A DNA stretch of 64,000 nucleotides from JADGHE01 sp035716025 (GCA_035716025.1 DASTKH010000044.1:62001-126000), one strand, 5' to 3'; shown: positions 52,667 through 62,482, counted from the stretch's first letter. Notes: generated from the letters alone by a model not told the origin. Translations and numbers: made by a program.

Positions 52667-55426
52667 TCATGCGTAACTCGCGGCGACGGCGCGCGCGACG
52701 ATCGGCCGGTTGACCGAAAGGTGCGGCTCGACGACGAGGTCGAGATGACCGCCGGCCACGGGTATGATGTCGAGTTCGTCGAAGAGAGGCAGCCAGCCGA
52801 GGCCGTGCGGCAGCCCCACGCGGTTGCACACGAACAGGGTCGCTTTGAGCGGCAGGCGGGCCTTGCTCTTGCGCACCCATTCCCCGAAGGCGCGCATCCG
52901 CAGCAGCTCTTCGGACTCGAGCCTCAAGAGGAACTGAGTCGCCGGCGCCCGGCGCCAGAACGAGGCGCGCAAAAAGGTCGGCATTCGGTCGGCATGGCCG
53001 GCTCGCACGATCGTTCGCGCCATCGCGCGGCAGAGCATGCGGTAGAACGTGACTCTATGCGTGCGCAGGCGCTGAACGCTGCGCCACAGCGACTCTCGAC
53101 GCGAGCCGCGCGTACCGGCGACGTTGGTGTCGAGAATGCCGAGGAATTTCACGCTGCGGCCGACCGCGAGCAGGCGCGCGGCGATCTCGAAGGCGACCGC
53201 GCCTCCAAGAGAATATCCGAGCAGCCTGATATCCCCCTCCGGCTGAGTTCGCGAAATCTGCCGAAGGGCGGCGTCGGCCATCGCCTCGATCGTGACGTGC
53301 GGCGTAGCAGTCGGGATAAGATCCGGATAGCGGATCGTCGCGACCTGCGCGACGTCGCCGAGCGCGGAGCCGAAGGCCGCGAGGCTCGGGCCGTTGCCGA
53401 TCGAGCCGGGAACCAGGAACAACGTGGTCGCGGAAGGCGATGCCGCCGGCTGTTCGTCGCGCGACCCGATGGCGCGAGCGACAATGCGAACCATCGTCTC
53501 GACGTTCATATCGAGCGTGAATTCATCCATGTCGAGCTCGCGGCCGATCGCCTCCTCCAGCTCGAGCACGCAGCGCAGCAGCCGCAGCGAGTCGCCTCCG
53601 GATTCGTCCCAGCGGCCGGCCGCGAGGCGCACGCCGAGCGTGCCGGTCCAGGTGCGAGCGACCAGCCGGCGTGCCTCCAGCAACTCGCGCCCTTGCTCCG
53701 TGCGTGGCGCGTGCCGGGCCGTACGCCGGTTGCGGTCCAATTCGCGCAGGGCGATTACGTCCACTTTGCCGCTCGGCAGGCGCGGCAGGGCGTCGAGCTC
53801 GTGCAGGCGCGTGGGATGCAGGGCGCTCGGAAGCGCGGTTCTGATCGCCTTCCAAACCTCGCCGATTGGTGGGCGGCGCCCGTCGTTCTCCGGCACGATC
53901 GCGGCCACGAGCTCGTTCGCGGCCGAAACGACGACGGCGGCTTCACCGATACCGGGAACCCGGCGCAGCATCGCTTCGAGCTCCTCGGGCTCGACGCGTT
54001 TGCCGTTGATTTTCACCTGGCGATCCTTGCGGCCGATCACGCGCAACAAGCCGTCGGTCCCGATGGAGACGAGATCGCCGGTTGCGTGAATCCGGCAGCG
54101 CCGGTCGTCCGGCGCGATCCGTCCGGAGACAAGCGCGCCTTCTTCCCAACGGCCGAGCGCGACATGTTCGCTGCGGATCAGCAGTTCGCCGACCTCGCCA
54201 GGGGCGACCGACAGACCGTCCTCGTCCACCACCGCGTAAGCGAGGCCGGGCAGAAGATGCCCGCAGGGCGCGACGGTTTCCTGACCGGCCGGCAGGTCCG
54301 TCGGGAACCACTGCGCACCCGTCGTTTCCGTTGAAGAATAGCCGATCTGCACGGCGCAGGAAGGTGCCGTCAATTCGCGCGCGAGGGCGATGTCGGACCA
54401 CAGCACCTTCTCCCCCCCGATCCGCACCACGCGCAACGTTTCGGCCCGCTCTCCGGCGGCCGCCAGGGCAAGCGCGCGAAGAAGTGTCGGCACCACATAG
54501 GTGATTGTGGCGCCATGCGTGCGGAACGCCTTCCACGTGCCGCGCAAGCCGAGCGCCTCGATGTCCGTGATCACCAGCCGCGCGCCGGTCAGCAACGCCG
54601 CGAGCAACTCGCGACAACCGGCGATCGTCGCCGGTCCGCTCAGAGGAAAGAGCACGTCGTCGCCATTGATGTGGCAGGAGTTCGCGTGCTGCGCGACCCG
54701 CTGCAGCAGGCTGCGCTGATTGTTGACGATGCCTTTCGGCCGCCCCGTGCTGCCTGAGGTGTAGAGGATGATCGCCGGGTCGTCCACCGATGCCGGCGGC
54801 GGCAAGACCTGAGGCGCGGCGGGGGACGCCGCGGCCTCGGTGATGTCGATCCAGTGTAATGCGCGTTGCGCAGCGAAATCGGCAATCGTCGAGCTGCTGC
54901 CGATGATCGCGTCGAGGCGGCCGTCGTAGGCTATGTCGCCCGCGCGCTGCGGCGGATCGCGCATGTTGAGCGGAACGCAGACGCGCCCGCATGCGAAACA
55001 CGCAAGCATTGCCAGCGGGTAATGCGCGCTGCTCGGCATGAAAATGCCGACGGGGCGGCCCGCGGGCACCGCCGTCGCCACGAGGCCGGCGAGGCGCGAG
55101 ACCAACGCGAGCGCCTGCGCGTAGCTTAGGCCCGTGGTGCCGTCCTCGACGCAGATTCTGTCGGGGACCGCCGCGGCCTGCCGGCAAAAATGCGCAAAGA
55201 TGGGAATGTCGACGAAGTCCGAGCCGAGGGCGGTGTAAAGCCGGTCCGTTGGACCGCCGGCATCAAGCGGATAATTCGGAACGCGTGTCCATGGCAGCGC
55301 GTCTGTTTGTGCAGCCGCAGGTCCTTTCGCAATATTCGCGACTCCGCCCAGCGGGCTGGCCGCGCCGCTCGTCTCAGAATCGCGAAAGGCGTTTCGTGGC
55401 TCACCACGCTCGACCGACATTGTCAT
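52667..55426 (-). CDS. NRPS-like A-T-TE single-module protein
   Basis: 919 aa with three catalytic regions and no condensation domain. Adenylation domain about 70-570: LYTSGSTGRPKGIVNN (221-236), GYSSTETTGAQ, GDLVSIGTDGLLRVIGRKDRQVK split into core motifs, and A10 Lys554 in LPSGKVD. Carrier domain with GGDS, phosphopantetheine Ser613. Thioesterase about 665-919 with GYSLGG, nucleophile Ser739, and a C-terminal His in AGGHLDLV. It would activate an amino or aryl acid and release or transfer it. In an EPS operon with ugd this suggests acyl or aminoacyl decoration of sugar. Substrate is unread. Confidence 0.85.
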   Translation of the reverse strand: MTMSVERGEPRNAFRDSETSGAASPLGGVANIAKGPAAAQTDALPWTRVPNYPLDAGGPTDRLYTALGSDFVDIPIFAHFCRQAAAVPDRICVEDGTTGLSYAQALALVSRLAGLVATAVPAGRPVGIFMPSSAHYPLAMLACFACGRVCVPLNMRDPPQRAGDIAYDGRLDAIIGSSSTIADFAAQRALHWIDITEAAASPAAPQVLPPPASVDDPAIILYTSGSTGRPKGIVNNQRSLLQRVAQHANSCHINGDDVLFPLSGPATIAGCRELLAALLTGARLVITDIEALGLRGTWKAFRTHGATITYVVPTLLRALALAAAGERAETLRVVRIGGEKVLWSDIALARELTAPSCAVQIGYSSTETTGAQWFPTDLPAGQETVAPCGHLLPGLAYAVVDEDGLSVAPGEVGELLIRSEHVALGRWEEGALVSGRIAPDDRRCRIHATGDLVSIGTDGLLRVIGRKDRQVKINGKRVEPEELEAMLRRVPGIGEAAVVVSAANELVAAIVPENDGRRPPIGEVWKAIRTALPSALHPTRLHELDALPRLPSGKVDVIALRELDRNRRTARHAPRTEQGRELLEARRLVARTWTGTLGVRLAAGRWDESGGDSLRLLRCVLELEEAIGRELDMDEFTLDMNVETMVRIVARAIGSRDEQPAASPSATTLFLVPGSIGNGPSLAAFGSALGDVAQVATIRYPDLIPTATPHVTIEAMADAALRQISRTQPEGDIRLLGYSLGGAVAFEIAARLLAVGRSVKFLGILDTNVAGTRGSRRESLWRSVQRLRTHRVTFYRMLCRAMARTIVRAGHADRMPTFLRASFWRRAPATQFLLRLESEELLRMRAFGEWVRKSKARLPLKATLFVCNRVGLPHGLGWLPLFDELDIIPVAGGHLDLVVEPHLSVNRPIVARAVAASYA

Positions 55427-55450
55427 GGTGCTGCGTCCGCCCGGTCAAAA

Positions 55451-55470
55451 TCACGGTAAAATATCCGTGA
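55451..55470. promoter_or_regulatory. Dyad TCACGG-N8-CCGTGA upstream of the NRPS-like gene
   Basis: Perfect 6-bp inverted repeat around an AT-rich 8-bp spacer (TAAAATAT), 25 bp upstream of the ATG at 55426. Could be an operator or overlap the -10 region. It lies 30 bp from dyad A. Confidence 0.4.
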
Positions 55471-55501
55471 GCGAAGCTAACGGCATGCTTCGCGGCAAAC
55501 A

Positions 55502-55517
55502 TCGTGCGAACGCACGA
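55502..55517. promoter_or_regulatory. EPS dyad site A, ahead of unit II
   Basis: TCGTGCGAACGCACGA, a perfect dyad that extends to 20 bp (55500-55519, CAT...ATG outer bases also paired), 76 bp upstream of the NRPS-like ATG. It is the best-conserved of four related sites, each in the intergenic region ahead of an EPS transcription unit. Confidence 0.65.
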
Positions 55518-55601
55518 TGGTGATGGGCCGGGCGACTGGACGCGTGGTTTACGCCAAACCGCCACGCGCAGGGTCTGCGCTTCGTGAACGCGCGATCCGA
55601 T

Positions 55602-57848
55602 TCAGCGCGGCCAGCTCGCGAGCACGTCGCCGCGATCCGCAAGCCGGTAACGCAAATGCTGCGTGACGTTCACGCGCGTTACGACCGCACTGATGCGGCC
55701 GGTTACGTCGCGCTCGGGGCAGTCCGCGGCGTCGAGCAGCGCAAGCGCGTTGCGCGCCGTGGCGCCTTGCGTGCGTCCCCAGCGAACGCAGAAGAAGATC
55801 TTGTCGGCCTTGGCCGCGAGCGCGGCAATCTCCGGCCGTTCCAGAACCGCCGGAGAGTCGATGACGATCAGGTCGTGCGAATCGCGCAGCTGTTCGAGAA
55901 ATTGCGAGAGCTGCGGTGCAAACAGCAACGAAAGCCACTGGTGGTCGTCGCGGCGCACCGGGACGTAATGGATGCCCGCGGCGGAGATCGATCGTGTTGC
56001 TTCCTCCGCCGGGGCGCGGCACGCAGGCATGTCAAAAACCGCAGCGTCGGGATCGGCCGTTTCGTCCGCATCCAGCATTTTGCGAGGAGGTGCAGGACCG
56101 TTGCCGAAATCGAGGAGGGCGACCCGCCAGTCGAGCGCGGCGGCTGCGAGCGCAAGGCTCCAGGCCAGTGTCGTCTTGCCTTCTTCCGGTACGCTCGAAG
56201 TCACCGCGATCACCCGCGGCGCGCGGTCGCCGCAGAAGGGCAGGGAGGTCGCGAAGAGTGTGCGCAGCCCGCGGGCATAAGCGGAGTGTGGATTGTCGCG
56301 AAGAAGAGCCTGGATGGAGCCAAATGCCCTGGAGCGCTCGGGCATCAGGGCGATGCAAGGCACGCGCAACGCATCCGCGACGTCGCGTTCTCCGCGCAAC
56401 GCCGTATCCATCCGATCGCGGACCAGGGACAGCATGGCGCCGATCAGCCCGAAGGCGATCACCGCCGGCGGGATCAGGAAAATCCCGTTGATGGAGGACG
56501 TGCGGGTGGGTGTTTCGGCCGCCATCAGCACGGTCAGCTCAGGCTCCGCGATCTGGCTTTGCTCGGCAAAATCCTGCCGCTGCCGGGCAAGCGAGTCGTA
56601 GAGGCCGTTCAGTGATGCAAGTCGGCGCGCCATCTCCCGCAGTTCCGACGAGCCGGCCGCGGTGGCACCCGCCGTCTGGCGCAGGATCGACAGCCGTTCC
56701 TGCATTGCGCGGAGCTGAGCCTTGGAGGTCGACGCAACGGTCTCCAGAGCAGCGGTGTCGCTGGCGATCTCGGCCTCGAGCGCATCACGCAGCGCCGCGC
56801 GGCGGGTGTCACTCTGTTGCGGCCGGTCCGCAGCCTCGCGCGCAAGCTTCGCGAGCGCTGTGAGCCGGGCCGAGCCAAGAGCGTTCGCGATCTCCTCGGC
56901 GGAAGCTCCGCGCTGACGCAGCGCGCGGACCTCCTGCAAGCGACCCTCCGCCTCTTGCGCAGTCGAACTGGCCATCGTGAGCTGCCGAAGAATCTGGGTG
57001 ATTTCCTGCTCGATTTCGTCAGGCCCGGGACCATCGTTCGCCGGATGCGCAAGCCGGTAGGCATGCATTGCGGCTTCCGTCTCGCCGATCTGCTGTTGGA
57101 CTTCCGCCAATCGGCGCGTGGCCCAGGAGAAGCCATCGGCAGCGTCGCGGCGGCGCCGCGCCCGCAACGAATCCACGTAGACATTGGCAATGGCGTTGGC
57201 GATTTCGGCCGCTTGCTGCGCATTGGGCCCGACAAAGCTGACGGCGATGATGCGGGAGCGGCGTTCCTGCCCGATCTTGATGTTGCGGCGGATGGCCGAG
57301 AGCGTCGGCGTCTCGGCAACGTTGGCTGAGTCGCCCCCGGTTTCGGCGGGTGCGGGTCCGAACATCGGGGCAAGCGCCGACCAAGCGTTGCGCAGCCCGG
57401 CACGCGCAAGCCCGATCACCGAGCGCGCCTCCGCGATCGTTGGCTCTCCACTCTCGCCCGCGCCCGGCAGAGTGGCGATGGCACGCCGCAGCGTCGCGTT
57501 CGATTGCAGCAGCGTGATATGCGTTTCGATCGCCGATTCTTCGATGGTCATCGGCACGGGCGTCGGGGCGGCAGGGCGGAACGCAGAGAGACCCGGCCGG
57601 TGGAGATCGAGCATAAGCTGAGCGGTTGCAGTGTAGGTCGGTTGTCCGAAAAACGCGGCAAAGGCCGCGAGAACGGCTCCGAGAGTCATCAATCCGAGGA
57701 TCAGGGCCTGGTTGCGGCGCAGGCAATTGACGAAGCGAACCAGAGCCTCACCACCGTCGCCCGGTTTGGCCGCGTCGGCCCGGGGCCCGAGCTCCGGCGT
57801 GTCGGAGAGCGGTTTCGCGCCCATGCGTTGTCCCGTCAGCGCATCCAC
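55602..57848 (-). CDS. Polysaccharide co-polymerase / BY-kinase-like exopolysaccharide transport protein (Wzc-like)
   Basis: 748 aa. N-terminal Wzz domain with TM1 (about 40-58) and LLQSNATLRRAI, a long periplasmic helical region, then TM2 near INGIFLIPPAVIAFGLIGAM. The cytoplasmic ATPase has Walker A VPEEGKTTLAW, Walker A' LLDFGNGP and Walker B LIVIDSPAVL. The usual C-terminal Tyr cluster is missing, so autokinase control is doubtful. GTG 57848 is chosen because AAGGAG lies 7 bp upstream; ATG 57824 lacks one. It starts 2 bp after the asnB stop. Confidence 0.85.
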   Translation of the reverse strand: MDALTGQRMGAKPLSDTPELGPRADAAKPGDGGEALVRFVNCLRRNQALILGLMTLGAVLAAFAAFFGQPTYTATAQLMLDLHRPGLSAFRPAAPTPVPMTIEESAIETHITLLQSNATLRRAIATLPGAGESGEPTIAEARSVIGLARAGLRNAWSALAPMFGPAPAETGGDSANVAETPTLSAIRRNIKIGQERRSRIIAVSFVGPNAQQAAEIANAIANVYVDSLRARRRRDAADGFSWATRRLAEVQQQIGETEAAMHAYRLAHPANDGPGPDEIEQEITQILRQLTMASSTAQEAEGRLQEVRALRQRGASAEEIANALGSARLTALAKLAREAADRPQQSDTRRAALRDALEAEIASDTAALETVASTSKAQLRAMQERLSILRQTAGATAAGSSELREMARRLASLNGLYDSLARQRQDFAEQSQIAEPELTVLMAAETPTRTSSINGIFLIPPAVIAFGLIGAMLSLVRDRMDTALRGERDVADALRVPCIALMPERSRAFGSIQALLRDNPHSAYARGLRTLFATSLPFCGDRAPRVIAVTSSVPEEGKTTLAWSLALAAAALDWRVALLDFGNGPAPPRKMLDADETADPDAAVFDMPACRAPAEEATRSISAAGIHYVPVRRDDHQWLSLLFAPQLSQFLEQLRDSHDLIVIDSPAVLERPEIAALAAKADKIFFCVRWGRTQGATARNALALLDAADCPERDVTGRISAVVTRVNVTQHLRYRLADRGDVLASWPR

Positions 57849-57850
57849 GA

Positions 57851-59857
57851 TCAGGCTCCTTGCAAAGCATCTCTGTGGTCGGCGAGTGCGTCCGCTCGCG
57901 GCGGGATCGCCACGGCGTCGATCCACGCCTGCAACATGAGAGCCGCCCACAACACGCGCGAGCGGTCGCTCCTTCCGACCAGATGGTCGTTCCAGCAGGC
58001 CTGCACGGCCACGGGATCGAGCAGTCCCTGCCGTCGCAGCCGCTCCGCGCCGAGAAGGTCGGAGGCCCATTCGCGCAAGGGACCGCGAAGCCACGCGGCG
58101 ATCGGCACGTCGAATCCCTGCTTCGGCCGCTCGAACAGGCGGCGCGGCACGTGGCGCGCGAGCACCTGTCGCAACAGCCATTTACCCTTCCCGTGCCGGA
58201 TTTTCGCGGACATCGGAACGCGCCAGGAAAGCTCGACGACCCGATGATCCAGCAGCGGGCAGCGCCCTTCGAGGCTGTTTGCCATGCTGGCGCGGTCGAG
58301 TTTCACGAGGATATCGCCGGGCAGGTACTCCTCCATGTCGCGCAGCACGATCCGGGAGGCGAGGTCGCCGAGATCGCCGAGATCGCCCTGCCCACGGTCG
58401 GAATCCATTCGTCTGCCGTCGAGGCACAGCTCGGACGCTAGCGTGGCGGCCGCATAAAAGGCGTTCTCGTCTGGCGCGAGCAGGAGACGGGCGAGCCGGT
58501 CGATGCGATCGCTCCGCAACGTCCGCTCAAGCCCAGCGGGCAGCGGCAGCCGCAAGGCCGGCTCGCTGCGGCTTGCTTGCGCGAGCCGCAGGAGCGCGGC
58601 GGCGAGCGGTCTACGGACCGCCAATGTCGCCCCCAGCAGGGGAGAGAGGCGAGCGGCAAGAACATGACGTGAGTAGCCGGCGAAGCACTCGTCCCCGCCG
58701 TCTCCCGTCATCGCCACGGTTACGTCGCGCCGCGCAAGACGTGCGACGAGCAAGGTGGGAATTTGCGACTCGTCGGCGAAGGGCTCGTCCCAGACGTGAG
58801 GGAGTTCCGGAATGACGTTTCGCGCGGCTTCGGCCGTGAGTCGCAGCTCCGTGTGGTCGGTCCCGAGATGCCGCGCCACTGCGGCGGCGTTCTCCGATTC
58901 GTCATAGGACGACGGCGAGAACCCGATCGTGAATGTTCGCACCGGTCGCGAACTCTGAGCCTGCATCTCGGCAACCACAGTGGAGCTGTCGATTCCGCCC
59001 GAGAGAAAGGCGCCGATCGGCACGTCCGCCACCATCCGCTCCCCGACCGCGTGCCGTAGCAAAGCGTCGAGCTCGTCCACGAGTTCTTCGTCGGAGGCGA
59101 TAATCGGGTCGGACCGTCCCGCCCGCGCGACGGCCTCGAGCGACCACCAGCGACGGCTCGCGGCGCGGAGCGACGCCACGTCGGGCAGCTGACGAAGCGC
59201 CTCCGCGCGAACCGCAAGGATGCCGGCCGGGGGCAGCTTGAACACGTTCGACCAGATGCATCGATCGTCCGGCACCCAGCCGCGCGCGAGCAGCGCCGTC
59301 ACCGCCTCCGGATCGATCGTCAGGCTGCTGCCGGCGAGGCGATGAAACGCCTTCAGCTCGGAGGCGAAGAGGAGCTCCGTCGGCGCGCGCAGCAGGTAAA
59401 GCGGCTTCTTGCCCATCCGGTCGCGCGCGAAGTGAAGCGTGCGGGTCTTGCGATCCCACAGAACGAGAGCGAACATTCCCCGGCTGCGGCAAAGGGCGCG
59501 TTCGAGGCCCCAGGCCTCGACGGCCGCAAGCAGCACCTCGGTGTCGCTCGTGCCGCGAAAGCCGTGCCCGCAATTCGCAAGTTCGGAGCGCAGGGCCTGA
59601 AAATTGTAGATCTCGCCGTTGAAGGTGACGACGTAGCGGCCGCTTCCCGAAAGCATGGGCTGACGCCCCGACTCGGTGAGATCGACGATGGCTAGGCGTC
59701 GGTGGCCGAGCGCAATGCCGGCATGCCGGTCGGTCCACAGGCCGGCGCCATCGGGACCGCGGTGCTGCAACGCGTCTGTCATGTCCGTGAGCGCTTCGAG
59801 GCGGGGCGGAGCGAGGCCCTCCGGCTGCTGCGACAGGATACCGGCGATGCCGCACAT
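57851..59857 (-). CDS. asnB: Asparagine synthase (glutamine-hydrolysing) of the EPS locus
   Basis: 668 aa. Glutaminase domain with nucleophile Cys2 (MCGIAGILS), HRRLAIVDL, NGEIYN, DTEVLL. The synthetase domain has PP-loop FLSGGIDSS and GDGGDECFAGY. Within polysaccharide clusters such enzymes amidate uronic acids or carboxyl groups, e.g. galacturonamide formation. With ugd in the next unit, uronamide synthesis is plausible; a housekeeping AsnB is the alternative. It is in unit I, 4 bp after the ligase/polymerase gene. Confidence 0.88.
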   Translation of the reverse strand: MCGIAGILSQQPEGLAPPRLEALTDMTDALQHRGPDGAGLWTDRHAGIALGHRRLAIVDLTESGRQPMLSGSGRYVVTFNGEIYNFQALRSELANCGHGFRGTSDTEVLLAAVEAWGLERALCRSRGMFALVLWDRKTRTLHFARDRMGKKPLYLLRAPTELLFASELKAFHRLAGSSLTIDPEAVTALLARGWVPDDRCIWSNVFKLPPAGILAVRAEALRQLPDVASLRAASRRWWSLEAVARAGRSDPIIASDEELVDELDALLRHAVGERMVADVPIGAFLSGGIDSSTVVAEMQAQSSRPVRTFTIGFSPSSYDESENAAAVARHLGTDHTELRLTAEAARNVIPELPHVWDEPFADESQIPTLLVARLARRDVTVAMTGDGGDECFAGYSRHVLAARLSPLLGATLAVRRPLAAALLRLAQASRSEPALRLPLPAGLERTLRSDRIDRLARLLLAPDENAFYAAATLASELCLDGRRMDSDRGQGDLGDLGDLASRIVLRDMEEYLPGDILVKLDRASMANSLEGRCPLLDHRVVELSWRVPMSAKIRHGKGKWLLRQVLARHVPRRLFERPKQGFDVPIAAWLRGPLREWASDLLGAERLRRQGLLDPVAVQACWNDHLVGRSDRSRVLWAALMLQAWIDAVAIPPRADALADHRDALQGA

Positions 59858-59861
59858 GATC

Positions 59862-61109
59862 TCACCTCGCGATCGCGACGGCGCGCGGCCGCGCGGCGCA
59901 GCCCACAGACACGCTGTATGCGAGCACGAACCAGACGAGCGGGTGTCGCAGAACGAAATGCGCGGCGCTGAAAATGCTCATCGCGAGCAGTAGGGCGAGG
60001 AGCACGTCGCGCTTCGCGCGGTAAAGCAGGACGAAGGTGTTGCCGAGCAGGGCCGCGAGCGCGAACAAAGCGAGCGCGCCGCCCTGAAGATAGGTATCGA
60101 GTGGCGTGCTGTGCGCCTCGAAGGGACGATCCAGACTGAACAGATCGGCAGGCGGGTCGAGGTGCGGTCCCGGCCCGAAGCCGAGCGATCCTGAACGTAG
60201 TCCGGTTTCCGCCGCCTCGTCCCATAGCAGCAGGCGCAGGGCGATCGTGTGTTCGGTGGCGTCGCCGCCCCGGTCCTTGGTGAGGCTTAGTGCAAAGCTT
60301 TCGATCTGAACGGCATCCGCGAGCACGAAGGGCGCAAGCGAAACCGCAAGCGGCAGCGCGCTTATCGTGATCAGCAGCGCGAATCCGTGGCGCAAGCCCT
60401 GCCGATGCTGCGGAAGGGACAGCCACGCGCGCAGGCGCAGCGCGACGAGAAGGAGGCCGACCAAGATCATGACGGTGACGAAAGTGTCGCTCTTCGAGAG
60501 CCGGCCGCCGACAATGGACACGGCCACGGCCGCCAATGCCAGCGCGCGTCGTGGCCCCCCTGTGGTGGTCGCAAGATGCAGCGCAAGCAGGCTCGTAATA
60601 CAGCAGAGGATGGCGAGCTGGTTGGGATTCTCCGACCAGCCGCGGAATCGGTCCCAATACCACGGCTCGACCCGAGGAATGGGAAAGAAGCCGTAAGCGT
60701 CGGCGATCTGCAGAAGAAGTCCCACGGTGGAGAATGTGATCAGGAACCAGGCCGCGCGCTCGAGTCGCCTCCGCGCCTCGGTCTGCAGGAGGGCAACAAT
60801 CGTAATGGTCGCGACAAGGAGATAGGCTAACGTGTCGTGGAGTGTGGGCGAAACGCCGATCCGCGCATGCACGAGGATGCCCACGAAGGCGCCGATGCTG
60901 AGCGAGGTTGCGAACACGCCCCAGAACAGCGCCATGCGCGCGAGCGCCGCCATCTGGGGGGCGGGTCCAAAAATCGCCAGCCGCACGCCGGAAAGGCAGA
61001 TCCAGAGAACGAGCAGCAGCTCACCGGGGCCGAAGGGCAGCCCGCCGAGGCGCAATTGCGTCGCAGAGGTCAAAGCGACGCCGCCACCGAGAAGCATGTC
61101 AAGAATCAT
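59862..61109 (-). CDS. O-antigen ligase / Wzy polymerase-like membrane protein
   Basis: 415 aa with 10-12 predicted helices and one larger periplasmic loop (about 280-340) including WDEAAETGLRSGSLGFGPGP and EAHSTPLDTYLQGG; GxGPG followed by H-S/N-xx-L are typical of Wzy/WaaL proteins. Start ATG 61109 overlaps the GT4 stop (ATGA). Likely polymerase of the EPS repeat unit, as no other Wzy candidate is in the window. Confidence 0.8.
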   Translation of the reverse strand: MILDMLLGGGVALTSATQLRLGGLPFGPGELLLVLWICLSGVRLAIFGPAPQMAALARMALFWGVFATSLSIGAFVGILVHARIGVSPTLHDTLAYLLVATITIVALLQTEARRRLERAAWFLITFSTVGLLLQIADAYGFFPIPRVEPWYWDRFRGWSENPNQLAILCCITSLLALHLATTTGGPRRALALAAVAVSIVGGRLSKSDTFVTVMILVGLLLVALRLRAWLSLPQHRQGLRHGFALLITISALPLAVSLAPFVLADAVQIESFALSLTKDRGGDATEHTIALRLLLWDEAAETGLRSGSLGFGPGPHLDPPADLFSLDRPFEAHSTPLDTYLQGGALALFALAALLGNTFVLLYRAKRDVLLALLLAMSIFSAAHFVLRHPLVWFVLAYSVSVGCAARPRAVAIAR

Positions 61110-62323
61110 GGCGACGGCTCGACGGTTGTGGCGCGGCCGCGGTCCGCGTGGTCGCACCCGGCGAGTGCCCTGGAAGCTGCTTCCGAGCGGACGGAAAGGA
61201 CGCGCGCGTACACACGCTCATATCCATCGAGGACGGCTTCGAGCGCAAAGTTGCGCCGCACCGCTTCCGGCGAGCGGCGTCCCATCTGCCGCGCCGTCAC
61301 GGGATCGTCGAGCAGCGCGAGGAGGCGCGAGGCGAGCGCCCGCGCGTCGCGCGGGGCGACGCAGTAGCCGTTCCAACCGTCGCGGACGATGTCGGTGCAC
61401 CCCGGCATCCGTGTGGTCACGATGGGCAGTCCGGCGAGCCCGGCTTCGAGAAGGACGCGCGGAACGCCCTCGCGGTATTCGGTCGGAAATGCGAACACGT
61501 CGGCGATCCCCAGCAGCGCCGGCACGTCGGCGCGGGGACCGGGCGCGATGACATAGGCGGAGTGGTCCGCGAGCGCGGCCGCGTCGACTGCGAAAGGGCC
61601 TTCGCTCTCGCGCGGCCCTACAAGAAGGAAGCGCACGTCGGGCCGGACCGCGTGCACTGCACCTGCGGCCCGCAGCAGCGTCGGAATTCCCTTCTGCTTC
61701 GTCAACCGCGTCACGGTGAGCACGACGGGGGCGGCCTGAAGTCCGAATGCGCGCCGCAGCGCATGCACAGCTTTCGCGCCGACCCGCTCTCTCTCGAAGG
61801 CCGCGATATCGATGCCGGAACCGGCAATCAGCACGGCGGGACAGCGACCGAGCAGATGCAAGCGGTCGAACAGCCTCTTGTCGTCGCCGTTCTGGAAAAC
61901 GACGGCGCTGGTCCAGCGGGCGGCGAGACGCTGCAACGCGAGGTAGAGCGGACGCAGCAACAACGTGCGCGGGTTCGCGGTCGAGAAGAGCCACCCCATG
62001 CCGTTGATGGTACGCACGACGGGACGCGTGCCCCGCAGCGCAAGCGGCACCAGAAGCCCCGGCTTGGTATCGAAGGTCTGTACGAGATCGGGCGCGCTCG
62101 CATGAGCGATCTGCTGGATCTGACGAATCGTGGCGTGATGCGGTCTGCATGTGTCGAATCGATCGAAGTGGTAGCGGTGGTAGGCAATGCCGACGTCGGC
62201 GAAGGGCGTCGGATCGCCCGTGCCGGCCGCGCTGACGCGGAAGCCTCGCGCCCGGAGGGCGACAAGGAACGGAATTCTCAGGTGATGATCTTCGCCGCCG
62301 GTGCAGAGGACGTGGGGTGCCAT
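61106..62323 (-). CDS. Glycosyltransferase family 4
   Basis: GT-B transferase of 405 aa. The N-terminal domain has LVQTFDTKPGLLVPLA and INGMGWLFSTANP; this resembles the PglA/WbpH-type acceptor side. The C-terminal donor domain has VTRLTKQKGIPTLLRAA, FPTEYREGVPRVLLEAGLAGLPIV and the E-x7-E motif therein. First gene of EPS unit I. Confidence 0.9.
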   Translation of the reverse strand: MAPHVLCTGGEDHHLRIPFLVALRARGFRVSAAGTGDPTPFADVGIAYHRYHFDRFDTCRPHHATIRQIQQIAHASAPDLVQTFDTKPGLLVPLALRGTRPVVRTINGMGWLFSTANPRTLLLRPLYLALQRLAARWTSAVVFQNGDDKRLFDRLHLLGRCPAVLIAGSGIDIAAFERERVGAKAVHALRRAFGLQAAPVVLTVTRLTKQKGIPTLLRAAGAVHAVRPDVRFLLVGPRESEGPFAVDAAALADHSAYVIAPGPRADVPALLGIADVFAFPTEYREGVPRVLLEAGLAGLPIVTTRMPGCTDIVRDGWNGYCVAPRDARALASRLLALLDDPVTARQMGRRSPEAVRRNFALEAVLDGYERVYARVLSVRSEAASRALAGCDHADRGRATTVEPSP

Positions 62324-62482
62324 GAGGTCTCCAGGCCGACGCGAACCCTGTTCTGCGCCGGCTTGCGGTGAAGCGGGCTGCTGCTCTGCAGCGCGCGATC
62401 AAAAGAGGAGCCTGCGAAGAGGGGCTTGCGGCGCCCGCTGCTTGCGTCGAAGCCATTAACCGGCATCGCCCATGCGCCGTCG

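Noticed and set aside
58630..58660. GGGGAGAGAGGCGAG stretch in asnB resembling the palindromic repeat
   Set aside because: Only the right arm is similar, no pairing partner, and it reads as normal AsnB sequence (LSPLLGATL).
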